Source: Pseudomonadota bacterium | GTDB lineage: Bacteria; Pseudomonadota; Alphaproteobacteria; Micropepsales; Micropepsaceae | DNA length: 9,483 nucleotides | Direction of reading: 5' to 3' | NCBI GenBank assembly: GCA_021817355.1 | Contig: JAKAVI010000373.1 | Coordinates: 1-9,483 of the forward strand | In this document: one piece after another, positions 9,381 through 9,483 of the stretch | Layout: each line of letters starts with the position of its first letter | Numbering within the stretch: position 1 is the first letter of the stretch | The notes under the pieces: generated by a model | Database searches by the model: none | What the model was told of the DNA's origin: nothing | The model's input: only the letters and a program-made list of their open reading frames with translations | Position numbers and translations under genes: made by a program

Positions 9381-9483
9381 GTGGCCGGGAAAGAGATCGC
9401 CGTCAAGAAGTACGTGGTTCGGTTAAGCGCGGAGGAACGTGCCCAGCTCGAGGCGTTGATCAGGAAGGGTAAGCGTTCTGCGC
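9381..9483 (+). CDS. IS630-family transposase, N-terminus (runs off the window)
   Basis: A GTG start with GGAGG at 9370-9374 (six bases upstream) opens a frame that continues to the window edge. The 34 visible residues include VKKYVVRLSAEERAQLEALI followed by RKGK, a sequence I recognise as the usual N-terminus of IS630-type transposases, which are DDE enzymes inserting at TA dinucleotides. The N-terminal part forms the beginning of a helix-turn-helix DNA-binding region; the catalytic residues lie beyond the window. The upstream ATG at 9328 is out of frame. Whether the element is whole cannot be judged here. Its presence beside a decayed recombinase fits an old mobile-DNA region. Confidence 0.78.
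   Translation, partial: MAGKEIAVKKYVVRLSAEERAQLEALIRKGKRSA

Overview
The window looks like a chromosomal segment of a high-GC alphaproteobacterium, most likely a sphingomonad (Sphingomonadales). The evidence is the 23S 3' end and 5S sequence, an initiator tRNA gene, and the style of the trans-sulfuration enzyme and serine recombinase. The genus assignment is an inference from remembered sequences, not from a search.

Layout: (1) 1-360, the end of a ribosomal RNA operon: the 3' tip of 23S, the whole 5S gene and a strong intrinsic terminator. (2) 361-761, about 400 bases with no gene, then a rightward operon at 762-3860: an aldo/keto reductase, an internally deleted short-chain dehydrogenase remnant, an intact short-chain dehydrogenase, and a second aldo/keto reductase coupled by an ATGA overlap. 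All four belong to NAD(P)(H)-dependent redox families. They suggest an oxidation/reduction route for a hydroxy or carbonyl compound that cannot be named from sequence. (3) 4146-6983, leftward genes: a secreted CHAP-domain protein, an exported protein with a Met/His/Lys/Ala-rich linker and a PepSY-like end, and a PLP-dependent cystathionine gamma-synthase-family enzyme. (4) 7308-7506, a lone initiator tRNA-Met gene with a good sigma70-type promoter and its own terminator.

(5) 7414-8833, a leftward large serine recombinase whose 3' end runs antisense through the tRNA terminator and into the tRNA. This is the usual arrangement for an element integrated at a tRNA 3' end. The gene is broken by two frameshifts and a probable in-frame deletion, so the element appears unable to mobilise itself. 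After a stretch with no convincing gene (8834-9380), the first 34 codons of an IS630-family transposase run off the window's right edge.

I did not find a clear undescribed multi-gene system. The most worthwhile items are the tRNA-anchored decayed recombinase, the collapsed dehydrogenase remnant inside an otherwise intact redox operon, the aldo/keto reductase lacking the usual catalytic histidine, and the Met/His-rich exported PepSY-like protein.
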